Counted from the first letter of the stretch, positions 40,533-56,644 are shown. The stretch: DNA of 64,000 nt from Centroberyx gerrardi (GCF_048128805.1 NC_135997.1:15570116-15634115); one strand, 5' to 3'. The notes: a model not told the origin generated them from the letters alone. Made by a program: numbers and translations.

Positions 40533-42753
40533 ACTCGAAAGACATTACAATTGAGATGTGTGTATTTCCAAAGCCAACAGGTTATTAACTTCATTCCCAA
40601 TTCGACAAATTAGCAGTTTCTGTACATTACAGCTGTCTCTTATTCCATTTCTACTACACCCATTAATACTGGCTGTTCATTTAATTAAAAAGCAAGTAGT
40701 ATGTCCCCCAGCCATTTTTGTGGTTGTTTCTGAGTTGATATACTTTTGAATTTTATGGCCGCTACAACTGACAACCTGGTGTGATTACACAGCATCTGTT
40801 ACTCTATTGTTTTATCACACATAAAGAAAATACTTATGTCCCTATACACTGGTTTTCACATCAATAATACAAGCAAAGTAATGAGTAATTCAAATGATGA
40901 ATGTTTTTATTCAGAATTTAGGCAAATGAAAACGTAACAGTGAATGACGTGCTTGTTGAGTGAACCTGAAGAAGCAGCGAAAACCAAGTAATGTGCAAGT
41001 AAATGCAAAAGCAAGTAAATGCAAGTAAGAACCTCTTGTGTTTTTGTATTTTTACTTGAATAAATTATGAATAAAAACAGACCAGTCATCTGAATAAGAA
41101 GGTGGCAAACATTTATTTCTTGTTGGATGTTCTTTTCCTGCATTGACTAACACCTCCCAGATTTGGAGTTATGCAGAGGATATCATAGCCTTACTTTATG
41201 AAAGTAATGAATAACTTAACGCTAACTCTTCTTGCCTCTATACACCAGTTCATTTAAAAAATAACGTATCTTGGAGTCTTATGGCACTTGTATTGTGAGG
41301 CACCAGCAGGTGAACGTAACATTGTACAGACACGCAAAGCAGAAACTGCACAACCTTTGTGGACTGCTTACGGTCTGACTGACCACTTCATCCTTTCTCC
41401 TCTAGGACAATCCAGAATTTGATTTGATTCATTGATTTGTTTTATCTAAATTTCTGTTACATCCACATATGTTCCTCAAGATTTTGACTTGTAGATGGAA
41501 ACAGAGCTTTCTGAAGCTTTCTTAACCATTATAATTCAAAATACAGTTATGTTTCACACCAGACATTAGACATTTTGCAGCCTTAAGATAAATGTAAAAC
41601 TGTAAGCTGTCACATATTGTCAACTGTTCACTGTATCAAAAGCTCTGTTAATACATTTTAGTGGGAAAATATGTCTTCATTCCAATAACTCACGCTGTAA
41701 ACAGAGCTAGTGGTGGCGCCACACTCTTCTAATAAAGGATAACACACTGCAAATTATGGATTAGGCCTATGAATAGAGTTTTTAAGTGATTTGCCCTTAG
41801 AATTGTACCAGTTTTTGATATCCCCTGGCAGCTAAAAATACATTTTTTTCAGTTTTATCTGAACCTCAAATGAGGAAAGTCTGTGTAATTTATCAAAATG
41901 CTCTATGTGGTGTAGATTTTGTAGCTCAAAGGCACTGGTGATTCCACAATAATACGAAGTTGGCAGCTAGAGTAAATATAATGCAGATATCTACACAGAC
42001 TTCTATCCTACCTCTCCTGGCTCACACTATGCTACGGTAAGATGAGAGAGCACAAGAGAGCGGTGATGTTCCAGTTTTGATTCACTGGCATTGTCAGATG
42101 CAGGGAAACTTTGGGTTGATTTCCTCAAACTTTAGTAAAATTGCTCTCATTTTACAATTGCCATCGAGGCAAACAGGACAGCACAGGGGAAAACTTAACA
42201 TCACACTCTTTTTCCTATCCTGTGAACTATTAAGACATGAGCATAAGCTTGTTATGTGACACTTATTTTTGTCATTAACTCTCTCTTTTAGGCTCGCTAC
42301 TCTTGAATTAGTAATAGCAATTCAGCTCTTTTATATGCTTATTCAGTCCACTGCTAATTTAATCACTTGTTGCACTTCAGAAAAAAAATATATCAAGCAA
42401 TTGGCAGATGCATTCAACTGTAAAATGGATACAAACTTATTCCAATTATTGGTTAGCATTACATTACTTAATAATACTATATTGAGAATGGCACTTATGT
42501 TGACTGGCAATTTTGACAAACATAAGGTTCAGTATTCCATCAGTCTTCATGTACTCAAACATTTTACCTGACCAATTAACTAAGACACAACAGACACGAG
42601 ACACATGCACATACACACATACATACACACATACAAACATACATACTGCACAATACTTTGAGCTTGTGTGTAGTTCTGATCCTCGGTGTTCAATCCGTGT
42701 AGAAGTTAACTCTCCAGTCTCTAGACAGGCGTGTTGCAGTGAGGTTGCTGGGT

Positions 42754-45700
42754 CTAATGGATGAAAGGCATGCGCTCCTTGTTGTCGTTGTCTCCTTCAG
42801 GCTCCTCTTCTTCCTCCCCTGCTTCACTGGTCTCTGTGCTGTCACTAGCCATCTGGTGGGAAAATTAGCCTTATTATCCATTACACACATACTAAGGTAC
42901 AAAATGCACAAAATGAGAGAAACATTGGTGTGAACTGATATCATGCGGAGCAGCAATATATACATGTTTCCTTAGCTAATGAGCAGTTTTATGCAGGGTC
43001 TCTACATCTAATAGTTTCCCTAGGTTGGATGTTGAGGTCACCATGGAAACTACCACTGTAAAACAGGAGGGAATCCCACTCACTGCTCCCTTACTGTACC
43101 TGAAAATGTAAGCACCAGGCATGTTACTACTTTCAAGAAATCTCAGAGGTTTTATAGAGGCTTTGCAGTCGTGGCACAAATCTCCTAGCAACCACAGCTG
43201 GTGTCATCATGGAGGTCCACTGGAGAATTGGCCATACTCATATGATGGCTAAATACTGTATATAACAATCCGGTTAGAAAAAGAGAGATATCTGAAAACA
43301 ATAGTCGTGGTGTGGGTGTAGGTTCATTTACTAATTTTAAAAGTGAAAGTGATGGTATAGTAGATTTGCTTCCAAATTTAGGTTTCTGTAACACAGTTCT
43401 TGTCATTTGTCTTAGTCTCTACTCCAAAACACTCTGAATTGTAGGTTGAGAAGAAGCAGCTCAGTCAACCTGAACAAACTGTTGGTTTTGGGCTTTGTAA
43501 GGTGGCTACCAGCAAGCGACTATGGCAGTTAATGTTAATGTTAACATACAACTACCACTACTAGGTATAAGCCATGTAATATAAGTTGTTGTGCAAATCA
43601 TGCATTAACAAGACAGTGATAGTTAGTTGACTACTATATACTATGGTTTGCTAACTAACAAGCTCATATCCAAACAAAAAATCAATCAAATGTATCAGTG
43701 ATGAATTGACCAATTCCCAGTCAAAACAGCAAAAACTGACCATGTCTATTCCATACTGCTGAGATGGCCAAGTTGTAAGTATAGAAATGCAATCAGCTGT
43801 TCTCAGCCATACTGGCCCAAGAGCTGAAGAGCTCCAATATGGCCAACACAGGGCGCAATTCCAGCAGGTGGAAGAAGCCACAGCTGGCAACCAGCTGAAG
43901 AGCTGCGTTGACTGGAGAAGTTGAACAAGCTGACAAACGTTACTCAAATTGAAACATGCATGCACCATCCAGGGCCCATGATGCCTTTAGTTCCAGGCCA
44001 GCATCCTGCCAACGTTACTAGATGTATTAAGATGCCCCATAATGCACTGCAGCTGTGTAACTTACTTGGACAATGAAGTGCCTGGTGCTGGCAATAGTCC
44101 AATTCCAAACAACTACAGAAACTATTTCACAGATAAGACTCGAATGTCATCGATTATTATTAAAAATGCTAAATGAACAAATCACCATCAACAAATATTT
44201 TCTTACCAAAGGTGTAGGAGCCTTTTCGACATCCAGGATGAGTTTTCCTATATTCCCTCGGTCATGAATCCTCTGCATGGCCTCTTTTACCTGAGGATAA
44301 AACATAACGATTAACTTACTTTCAACAAGCTGGACTCTTCACAGACCCTCTGACATCAACAAGGTAGTCACCAACTGTGATATCAATATAAATATTTTGT
44401 TCTAGTGCAGCACTGAGTCCTTTTTTTGAACATGTAAATACATTATTTATTTTATTATTTGGCCTCGAAGTAATTTAAGAAACAAGTGAAATTGGAACAA
44501 GTTCTCATACAAAAGGTTCTCCCAGGAGATAATACAGGCCCCAAAATCACAAAAAAATCTTATCTTACAGTTTCACCCTTCTGGTGTCTAACATGCATAC
44601 TTTTAGTGTTTTAGTTTTTCAGCTTGGTCACTGAGCTGATCAGAGAGGCAAAGAGGGCAAAGGAGACCTGGCTTGCACACAGTGGAAACAGTGTTGCTTT
44701 GGCACTGCACCTCAGATTAATCAGTATCATTCTGCAGAAAAGCCCAAAAGGCCCAGCGAAGTCATGTTATATTTCCAATGATGTGTAAACATATACTTAT
44801 AAGCCAGTTATGAGCAGCAACATTTTTCCAGCAATTTTTTCTAGGCCTAAGTAAAGAGGACATTTTACACTTTATATTTCTGCTCATAAAATTGGTGAAC
44901 GATACAGATCTTCTAAAAATGCAAGCTCTCTTTAATGTTTCTCTGCCAGTAACATTAAAGACGTGTCAAATAACCTCTTATTGTCAATGGAATCCAGACA
45001 AAGATCATTTTGCAAAAATATCATCATGTTAAAAATGGTAAGACAACTTTCACTCTGATTTTCAGATTCAAAAATGTCTTGATCAGTACAAGGACAAGCT
45101 CTTCCAGTCAGAATTGCAACACTTGCTATGCGACAAAAGCTGAAAGCCATAATTTAGGCTAAATGATGCTGACTCACCCTGCTGGGTAATGTTAAATCAA
45201 AATGAACACTTCATGGCCTGTACAAATGATCTGAGGTCTATATTAAGCAGAAAAGTGGATAGCGTCTATCATCGTACAATGAGATTACAGGAGCAATGCA
45301 AGCTGTATTTTGCATGGGAGATTTGATTAGCTGTGGCTTTTGGCTGGCGGTGTAGAGCCTTAGATCCCATCAGCAGAGCTTATGACATTTACAGTTTTTG
45401 GTTCACAGAAAATAAAATGAATAACAAACACCTATGCCGTTTACTAGTAGAGTCAAACCTCACCACTCGTACACATTCTCAATATATTTTCCTGACAAAG
45501 TTCCACAGTCATGACACTTTATATGGTCCTTTTATGTTTGTCAGAGTCATGTCATTACACGATAATGGTTCAGGATCCTGTCATGACCATAGATATGTAG
45601 TATTAATCATCACAATATTTCAGCTCACTCTCAGAACTATCGCACTTTAAATTACCTGTTGCTGCACAGTCAGTGAAGCTCAAACCAGACTGCATTTAAC

Positions 45701-48700
45701 AGAGTAGATTGTGTGGAGAGAGATACTGCAGTAGGGGGAATTCATTATACACATACTGTATTTCTTATAATGTTCATATTCTGTTTTTAAAGTATGCTTA
45801 CAATTTAAACCAACATGAAATATCCCTGAATTCAGAAAGGACAGAAAATCATCTCTAAGAAATGTATTCATCAATCAATACCTATATATCAATAATATTA
45901 ATGATGATGTAGGTAAATAAACAATGTTAAGGGAGCAAATACGATTACAACAGAGGCTTTATCTGATTGTAGTGAATACCTCTAAATCTAACACAGGTGT
46001 AGCAGCAAAACTACAGAAATAAGCCACCATGCTCTGTTAACTAGAGCCTTTGTTACGTTACTACCACATTATCAGGCTTATCCAACATTCTCCACCCTCC
46101 ACCTCATCTCAACCCCCATCTCCTAATCTTTCGGTTCCCTTTTCAAGGCAGATTTAGGCAGTGAGCATTTACATGGTCTATGGGGGTGGAAAAAAAGCAC
46201 ATGCATGTATTCAGAATAACCTAAATAGACCACTATGTAGTGAGGCAGAAACTGTGTTTCTTCCAAAACACCTGAAACCACGGACACCACGGACACAAAT
46301 TCACACGATGGACTAATCAACTCTGAAGTTCACTGAACATCTAAAATAGTACTGTTTGGCCCCAAGCTACATTGCAAACCTTTTAATCACCGTATGAGCA
46401 AGAGTGCAGCCAAGATCCACAGGCAGGCCCATTAATCAGTCTGGACTCAAGACTGAAGGTGATTGAGATTCAGGGAGTCTCAGCTGTGGCAAGGCCTGCC
46501 CAACAAACTTAAAGCTGCACTAGGCAACTTCACACGTTGGCAGCCTCAAATGGCAGTGAGAGGTAACTGTTTGAATTTTGCAGACTTCAAAACCCAGAAA
46601 TCATATAACGTGACGTCAGTAAACTGCACACAGCCCACTCATGTTTACCAACACAGCAGGTTTGGGATACCAAAGTGACAAGAGCGACAAAACATCTAAC
46701 AGCGACTCCAGCTTTCACTCACTTGCTGTTTAGGAGCAAGTTTTGTATTTCATACTGCACTTTCTATTTGTCACTTTCTGTGGGCGGAGAAGATTTCCCG
46801 CCAGTGACCATAACCAACACCATAATTTCATTTAGCCAAATGTATTGTGAAGCACTAATTAAGGTCAGCTCAGGACTAATTAAGGTTAGCTCAGGACTGT
46901 GATGGTATACCTTATAATTGCACCATTTTAGTGATTCTGGTTATGCCGAAACACAAGTAACTTACATTGTGTTGTTGCAGTTTCTTTGCTAGAACTACAT
47001 ACTCACCAAAATCTGTCTGAATGATGGATAATGACTAGTGCAACATTAAAGATCTTGTGTTGGAACTTAAATCAAGTGTCCATTCTTATCAATGCCCCAC
47101 AACAATTTCACCTTTTGAGTGACTGACAGATCAATTAACAATAGTAACCTACATAACATCAATTCTGCTCATGACAGCCTGCGTGAACCTAATTAATCAC
47201 TGCATGGGGAAAAGTTCACCCATCACAAGGGATTACTGAGGATGCCACATTTTGCTTTCTCATTACAGTCCACGCAGAGACACAACTGAATGTGCCTCTT
47301 TGTCTGGAAGCCATTGTCTCATACGCATTCATTTGATTAAAGAAATGGCGCAAACCAAGCCAAGAGCAGAAATAGGTCAGACAGTATTCCAGTACTTTGC
47401 TGCTATGTAGCAGTGACGGAGAAGAGAGGGGATATGATCCTCTTGCATTGTGGATGTAATGGGACCTTGCAGGTACTTTGTAGTAGTGGTGGCCAAAAAT
47501 CAGTGTGAGATAGGCTCAGTTTTATTTCTTATACCCTAATAGCCTTTACCTTGGGCCTCCAAGTTATAGAGCAAAGTGATGCACCTCATATTCAGGCAAC
47601 CTTTCCCTATTCCCTTCCAGTCACATAAACTCTGCAACTTTCATTCCAGGCCAAAAAAGTTTGCCATGGTCAACATTTAAACTAACTCCCCCTGAATTCT
47701 CCTTCCAAATACATAAGCAAAGGGGGGCTGCTGCGCCCCTGACACGCCATCCCACTACCTTTTAATGAGATTCCTCATGGGTAATGCTTCCAGTGAATGG
47801 CCTGAGCGTTCTGCCAAAGTTTGTTGACAACAGCTTAGGGGAAGCTTCCCATGAAAAATGAAAATCTGAAGAGAGCACACATTTCATCAACGTATTCTCT
47901 GTCAGATTGTAACTACAAAGTTAAGGCTGACTTGCGTTCAGCTTCTTGTGGCACATTGCCTGCACTGACTCACCTCATCAGAATGTTTGGAGCATTCTGG
48001 GGTGTTTTTTCTGAAACAAATTCCCAACAATGATTGTACTTAGTAGAAAATCTGTGAGTTTTACATGCTTTGATAGCATTGGGAGCTATTAGGCAAGTTC
48101 ACATTTCTGCTGAGGCAATGAATGGAGCTTGACTTGTCGGGGTAGATATAAAGTCACTTCTAGCCACTGGAGATGGGTAAAACAGTGCCTGTAATTGTTA
48201 GTGATAACTGTTAATGTGTTTTTTGACTTCAATTCCCATGACTCCTTCCCCGTCACCTTAGTGACGTCAAAATTGACAAAAACAGTCAGAGAAACAAAGG
48301 GAGTTGTCTTCAAGCCAGGTTACTTTGTGTCATTTTTGCATTGTGTCGCAAACATTTATGGTCATGTGATGATACTGTGGCAACAAAGAAAATGTCAAAA
48401 TAGCTAGCTTACGAAAAATTTGAAATGAGTGGCCATCACTGAAATGTAATGTTACTCTGTAACAGGCTAGCTGACTACCCTAGGCTAATGGCGTTACTGT
48501 TACAACCCGACTCGTATGTAAACATACAGTAAAGATACACAAATCACAAACAATATAGCTATAAAACTAGGCCTAGTCCATTGCTTCTTGCCAAGTTGAC
48601 TCTACAATAGCAGTATCTGCAATTCTACTGAAGTTAGCCCACTCACAAATGAAAGATAACTGTTGGGCAAAGTAGACTGGAGCAAAATGGCAGCCAAAGG

Positions 48701-51700
48701 CATTGACATGCATTGCCTGTTTGCCAAATATTTAAGCTATATTTATTCATTTCAGGGACAGTGGCAGCCATCTGTTCTTACAAATCACTGTCATTAAAAC
48801 GTACAATCAACATACCATTTATATTGTAACTGTCATTATGTTGTGTGTCTGATTATTATAGGACTCCAGTCAGGCTAGTGGTGGAGGGTCGACCCCACAG
48901 GAGTCGATTCAGCAGTTTGAGTTGGGGTCAGCTATCAGCCAATAACCAATCAGCCGCTTTTTCTGAGCTGAGCATGGATTGGAATGTTATGGAGAAGATG
49001 GTGTGTGAAAACATCGATTCATGCATTTAAGGTAAATTGGTGCAAAGTTATCATTGCTCTTGCAAAATTTTTGAGATTTCTTAGCTTGCGTGAACTGCGA
49101 AAGAGTTATCCCAGCTTGGCCTTTTGGGAGCTGCATACACAGCAGTCTCAAATGGAGCTGCCTACGGTTTAATCTATAGGAGTCGAGGAGTTGATTCCAT
49201 GCACTCCCACAATTTGAATCAGAGTCAGAAACAACGGCAGAAATTTTGACCTGTGGGCAGGCAGCGAGTCCAGGAACACCGATACGAAAAAATAAAAAAA
49301 GTCCCACGCTGTTTGGTAGTTCTGCTGCAGACTGGCCGGGCGGCTCCATAGAGGTGTGTGTGGGAGGTGGGACATAAGTTCATCACATCTCATCAGCCAA
49401 TTTTCTCCCCCCACCAACTTTACTTTGGTACATTCTATCTTTCACTTGACTTGAGTCGACAATGATTGACTGATTGTGGTGTGCAGAAATTTGTGACCGA
49501 CTCGACCTAACAAATGAACATTATGCTATGCTGCCTTCAGGTGCTGTCAGAAATATCGTACGAGTTGAACATGCATGAACGACATAAACAAGGGGATAAA
49601 TACGACGGGGAAAGTCGGGATTTTCTATGATCCCCAAGTTGCAGAGATGTGATGTTTAGAGCGTTTAGAGCGTGGACCCCACAACTGATGGTAAAAGTGA
49701 TGTTTTGTTTTTTTTGTTTTTTTTGAATATATATTTATAAAATCCCAACTTAATTATAATGGTTCTAAAACAAAATAGGGTAACACTTTACAATAAGGGT
49801 ACATTAATTAAGGGTTAGTTAATGCTTAATAATAATTAACTAACCCTTAATTAACAGTTAACTAATGTGTCTGGTAATCATTTACTAATGGTGTTCATGT
49901 TAACTAAGGTATTTATACATTATTTAATAGTCATCTTTATATACTATTAAATAATGTATAAATTAATACCTTAGTTAACATGAACACCATTAGTAAATTA
50001 CACATTAGTTAACTGTTAATTAAGGGTTAGTTAATGCTTATTAAGCATTAACTAACCCTTAACTTAGTGTACCCTTATTGTAAAGTGTTACCCAAAATAG
50101 ACTATATGTCTAATGATACTTTGTTCTACATTTGTCAATATTGTATTGTAGAAGTGGGGTGGTGGGTGGAGTATCCATGGATTCAGTTTGGGTCAAATTT
50201 CCAGGTCGTTTTTTTTTTTTTAATCCCAGTCCGCCACTGCCACTACATGAGGCCCTAGGACAGGCTTGCAACGTAGAGGTTGTGGACTTTACACTGCACC
50301 TTACTACCTCAAGTCTGACACCTGTTGAGAGGGAAGATGCTTGGTAATTCTATTGTAAAAAAAAGTTTGTGCAAAAACATTTCTGTGTGATGTTTGCTGT
50401 GTTTGTAATAAAAAACCTCTGAAATAGTACTATTGTTTTTATTAGAAAGGCACTTCAACATGTAAAAAAAAACAAATGGCAATGATAAAATCAGACAGTC
50501 CAAACAATAGGATATTACTATATACAAAACAATCAGTATTCATAAAATGTATCCATCCCTCTGGTTTGCACATACTGCATCTGACAGGCCCCGCTCCAAA
50601 TTGTGTTTCATCTCCTTGTTGTAATCAGAACATATTCTTAGACAAAGATGAGAAAACAAAAACAATTAGCCTTTGCACCATTCATTTTTATATAAAAGAC
50701 CTAATCACATGCTACTCCACAATCACATATTCTACTACTACTACTCTAAAATGCGGGCATTGACAACACTCTAAAATTAGCACAGAGAATCTGAAGCCAC
50801 TAGAGAGAGTTCAAAACATTCTAAAACATTCAAACTAGAGTTGGCTGGAGTTTTCTCATCAACCAGAAGAAGCCGCATGGAGTTGTTTTTTTTCTGAATG
50901 CTTCAGCAACTCTCCCTCTCTAGCAACTCAACCTCGCCACATGGAGAGATGAACACAGAGAGAAACGAACAACACTAATGCAGTGGCTCCTGCTGCTAGG
51001 CTAACAACTTATTCATATGGTAAGTGCACTGACGCTACAGCAAATATTCCCTCTGCTAATATGATTAATAGCAGTCAGAATTTCAGAGTAAACAACTGGC
51101 TAATATCAAAGGTTTTGTTTTTTTTACCTGTTTTCTGATGCTTTTCCGCTCCTTGAGGTCTTTCCCTTGAGTAAAGGCAGCACCGGTATTCATTCTCGTT
51201 TTATTGCACAGCTTTTCATTCTCCTGTTTTGCCTGGAGACTTTCCAAAGATCTAAATCTTTTTATCTCGACGGCTGAATTGGTGGAGGCGACGAAGCCGA
51301 CCCCTGCAGAGCTGCATCTGCCACGCTACACTGCAGCTACTACAATCCAAAATAGCCCGCGGATCGCAGCGTCATTATTGTTTACTTAGTGCATATAACA
51401 CTTAATTTCCTGTGTGCTGAAAAGATTTCCCGCCACCGGTCGTGCCCCACAGCAGGGGCCAGACTGGACCAAACTAGTAGTTATCATGGATCGCTAAGGG
51501 GTGGATTTTGTCTTGTCCTGTCCTAACGCATTCCTTAGATTGAAAAAGCAATATTCTTTCAGGAAAATGTTATGTAATGCAGCTTTAAATGCACGACTAG
51601 TTGGTAGTTGGAAGAAATTGTGAGCAGATGTCAATGTGTCCAAAACATTTGTAAAAAATACCATTTTCCATTCCTTTTCCAGAGCCGCAAAACACATTTT

Positions 51701-54700
51701 TGACATGCCATGATTTTTCCAGGTTTTCCATGAGCACTGGAACCCTGATTTCAACAGTTTTTGACTGCTCTTCACCTGAGCCCACCTTGGGGTGTCTACA
51801 GGGCCATATTTGGAAACAACAAGGTTATATTTTTAATAATTTGTTTCCTTTCAGTCAGTACACTCAGTGTATTGCATACCGGTAGGGGATGTCCCAACCC
51901 AGCTTTTGAAAAGGAGGAATTAGTGGTCAACATCCGATTTCCCCACAGAAAAAACACAAGTGCCACATGAGGGTTCCATTAAATCAACTACTGGACTCTA
52001 ATATCAGTCAGTCTAGTTATAATTACGCATCCTTTTGAATCTTTCTGGCAGCTGAACTTGGATGAAATATTGTGGTTAATTTAAGTAGTTTCGAACATGG
52101 TACAGCCTGACACTCAAATTTGTGGTGTTCCCCGCAGCTTTCATCCATATCTGATTTTTTTAATTACTTAAGTTCCTGTCTGCTCTCAGATGATATAAAA
52201 TTAGCCCCTATGTGCTAATCAAAAGTCTTTAACTGCAGCAATTAAAGCTTCAACATGTAGCATATTTACCTCAATATATCATTCTCGAATTAATTTTGAT
52301 AGCGTAATTCCCGTAGAAAAATGAGACCACATTTGTTTGTTAAATGAATATAATTCAGAATTCGAGGGTGTGGATTGTTAAACCATGCACGTGGATTTCA
52401 AAAGCGAGAGCACAGGTTTAGACATCGTTTTTTCTTCTACCAAGTGACCCTTGGCGGGCTCCGTGTGCAGCTCTTTCACCAAGCAGATCTCGAATGATGG
52501 AAGATACAATTCGCAACTAGGCGTTGAAAGATGAACATCTAATTTAACTGTGACTGAAAATGTATATTGTGGTTGGTAGCGTTCAGATGATTATCCACAC
52601 AAACAACAGTACAAGAGTACAGGTAGGCAGCAAAAATAATTGCTCTTGAGTTTCCATGACAAACAATGCACACCCACCTCACAGCAACAAGCCAATGTTC
52701 TGAAAACATTTTACATTCAATACATTCTCTACAACCCGATGTGATAACCACTAGCAGATCGTGAATTTAACATTCAATATGTTCTCTACAGCCCCTATAA
52801 TCAGATAGCCAATATACGTAAATAGTGTGCTTATAATAAGTCTGCTTCTCCCGGACTCTTCAGCTTTGGGAAAACAACAGTAAGAGACGGACTTAGAGTT
52901 TGCAGAAATGGAGAGTGAAGTGACTGATGCATGGCCTATCGGGCTTTGTGTGGGTGTGCAATAATTGTAGAACAGGAAGACGCAACCTACCCACCATCTG
53001 TGGACGAATGTCCAACAACAGCTGACAATACCTCACAGAAAAAAAGCAGTGACAAACAACAGATTTACACGCCGTCCAAGATGTTTACATAACACCTTTT
53101 CAAAAATCCCTGCTGGTCTCTTCCCTGTCATCTCCTTTAACGTTACCATTCTGGCCATGTCAGCTTGGACATGATGATCGTTTGCCTACACTGTCAGTGT
53201 TACACCCTCCGACTCGCAACCCCAGTCCCTTACCTCCTCCAGCGCCCATAGGGAGTCCACCACCGGCTTGATCTTCTTTTGGTTGTAGAGAGACAGGAGT
53301 TTTTCCATCACTGCCTTCACGAGGCTACATCTCCCCTGCTTGAAGAGGAGGTTGAGGAGCGAGAATCCCGCAATGACTTTGTTCTCCTCATAGAGTTTAA
53401 TAGGATTCACTTTCTCCACCTGCCACCACTGGACAAACAAACCAGAGAGACACATTCATCTTGAGTGACTCATTTGTGTTTGCGTTTCATTTGCCATGAA
53501 ATGTTCATTAGGTAGTAATAGGGTGCTTTTTCCTTCAAATGCTGATGGCAGACTGCATCTCTGACTCACAGATTTTGCAAAGCTGAAGAAACTCTTTGTT
53601 TCCCCAGTTACCATGTTTGATGCGCCTGAAAAAACAAAAATAAAAGGATTGCTGAATGCAGTGCAAATGGTTGGGCAGAAGTGACTGGTCAATAATAGAC
53701 GGCCAGGAAGGGTGTAGGGTTGAGGTGGGGGAGGAACAGTTGGCACCTTTAGATCTGTGCAAGCACGCCCTGGCACATCTCCAGTACGACTACAACTAAT
53801 GAATTCTTCTCTTTGTAATGCTGTTAATCAATTCATAATGTGCATGTAGCAGAACTCAAAGGCTGTCAGACACATCTGAGGCCTGACAGAAACTGAAGTA
53901 ATTAAAAGAGATCAGATATGGATGGTAGCTGTGAGGAATAATACGCATTTTAATGGCAGGCTATGGAGTGTCGTGCTCTATTCAAATGAACCTCAATATT
54001 TCACACACAGCCCAGTTGCCAGTAAGATTCAAGAGGATGCATAATTGACTAGACTAACTAATGTGCTGATGGAGAAGTATCAGAATCTAATTGCTGAAAC
54101 TGACATCAAAGTTGAAGCACATGACTGAAATTCGACTAAAATGCGACAATTTAAGTTATTTCTACTCTGAATATACTGAATGAAATAGCAACGGTTATGT
54201 TTACAGATGTAAGCCAAAGCATAAGTATGATCCTCACCATACAGGATGTAAGTTCCAAGTGGCTTCAGCAAACCCAGGCCTTTCCCCGTGTTTTCTCCGC
54301 ACAGGCAGTCCAAGACAATGTCTACTCCCTCTGGAGAGATCCTAAAATATAAAGACCGAAATAAAGGTAAAGTCCGCTGTAAAACGGAATTCACGTAAAT
54401 CAATCAACATACTGTAGGACAGTATAATCTGAACATGTCAACATCAACATGAACATGATCTACAAACAACTTCTTCAGCAGCTCAGGTAAAGTGGAATTG
54501 AAGGCCAACTTTATAGATAGTAACACTGGCCAGAGTCATTTACAGTGATACGGGCATATTGTTTTCTGCTTCGTGACTGTGGGCACTACAGTGAAATAAA
54601 GCTAATTTGGATGTAAAATTATTTTTTTAAAAAGACTCTATGAGTCCATATAGTCAGCCTCTGATTCATTGTCATTGGAGCAGCTTCAGGTTTTGTCACA

Positions 54701-56644
54701 TGATCACAGATTTGAGCACTGGCTCTATTGATTACAGAAGATGGATTTACCTTTTACCAACTTCATGTTTACCTGATTACAAGCAACCGAAGGTGAACAC
54801 CCCATTAGCAGCCAATCAATACATTAGCCTTGCAGTATTCACCCAACATCCTCCCCCACATTTTCTCCTTTGTTCTGGTTATAGTGTTCTTTATCAACAG
54901 CTTATTGAAGTTTAACAATGACCACATTGCTGTTCTTCAGTGACACATTTCATATCATGTGACAAAACAGTTATGTAAATACTGCACAAAGAATCAATCA
55001 AACAAGTTTCCCATAATGAGACTCATTAAAAGGAATGTGAAAGAATGAAAGGTATGTAATGATCAAGGGGACCCTAATTCCTTACTTTCTGCCTTGTGGC
55101 CCTGGACACCTGCTTGGCTAAACTGCTTGGCGGTCTTGTGATGCCCATGGTCTTGCCTTTTGTAAAAAGACTAATTTAATTTTACTTTGCTCTTGATCCT
55201 GAGAAGAATGTGTGGGCCAGAGAGATGAAAGGCGTATTAATCCACTACCATTGGTGATATGTAGGCAGAAAGCATGAAACAATCAGTACTGATGAAATCA
55301 ATGTTTGAATCTCTATGCACTGTGACCTGAAGAACAGCCATTTAACACATTGCATATAGTATATGTATCGTATATGTACCCTGGTTAAGTGACTCACCTT
55401 CACATTATGAGTACCAGTGTTACCAAATGGTCTAATGCTGAGGAGGCAGCGTTGGATTTCACTTTGATAATCAAAAGCTTTTTTCAGAAAAAAATAAAAT
55501 AAAATAAAACTTTACAGCACACTTCCAGCAAATTTCACACAATGTTTGGCAGAAGCTGATTTTTTTATGTGCAAACTGATTTGACAACAAGCTGTGTTGT
55601 GAATGGAGTCTGTATGGTATCAGCGCTCAGCCCTAATTGGCTCAGTTGTTCCACGTTGCAGTACAAGCCTCCGCCCTACACAATGCTGTTGCTCTCTGAG
55701 ATGAGCTGTGTGTTGCCATGGGGACCACAGCCACACAAGACCAAATAAGGCAACAGGTAACATCTGCATCCTTGCAGAGCCCTCTATGCTCAGTGTGGTC
55801 TATGTTATCACATTAGTCCACATTGATCACATGCTACAGTGAACCGGTGCTTGATGATGGTTTCAAATTCAATCTCATTTTAAGAATTAACCAATTAGAG
55901 TGCTGCCAAAATATATTGTGCGGAACTGATTATTGCATCTTCGTACTCAGAGCAAACACCATTAAATAAACATTAATGAAAAAAACATTTCTGTTATAGT
56001 ACAGACAAAGTTTCCATCCTTACTTTTTGACCTCTTGTACATAATCGATATTCCTGTCAAAGAGGTGAGTCACAGAGTCTCTGATAGCTACATGTTTGAA
56101 ACATGAGGCAATCCCAAAGACAGTGACATTGGGCACAGTGGAGCACAGCTGAGCCACAGCTTGACCCTGAAAATAACAAACAGTCACAACAGGTTATCAG
56201 GGACGGAGAAACAACAGAGGGATTAACTCTAAATGCACCAGTATCAAATGAAGGCCATACAGAATCCACCATCAAAACATACACACACATTCATAAAAGA
56301 AATGAGATACAGTGTGTAGAAGTAGAATTTTTAGTTCTGTGTTTGTATCACTGAATCAGAACTGGCTTTTGAATAATTCAAGATTTCTTGCTTTGATTTC
56401 AATCAAACTTTAATAACTTTAGATGGAAATTCAGTTTTACTGGAAAGAACTGCCATAAAATAAGAAATCATTTAAATTCCAGTATATATTTTCAGTTAGC
56501 ACTATGAATTAAACTGTAGCTACTAGATAGGTAACAAGCAACCTACAGAACAATATCCCCATTGTAGCGGCGAAGTGACCAGTTATAATTAGAGCAGGAT
56601 GAAAATATTAAGCTCATTTCTATTGTGTCTATCAAATTGGTTTT

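Larger units (their letters stand above)
44291..53233. other. VAT1L intron 7 (8.9 kb)
   Basis: No coding exon was recognised inside. It contains the foldback element at 49,778-50,093. It also holds two diverged copies of an unidentified repeat around 46,503-46,830 and 51,390-51,580, which share AGATTTCCCGCCA and a TTAAAGCTGCA-type end. Confidence 0.6.

Noticed and set aside
29990-42753. WWOX exons expected beside CLEC3A
   Set aside because: No WW-domain or short-chain dehydrogenase coding was recognised on either strand between CLEC3A and VAT1L or between CLEC3A and USP47.
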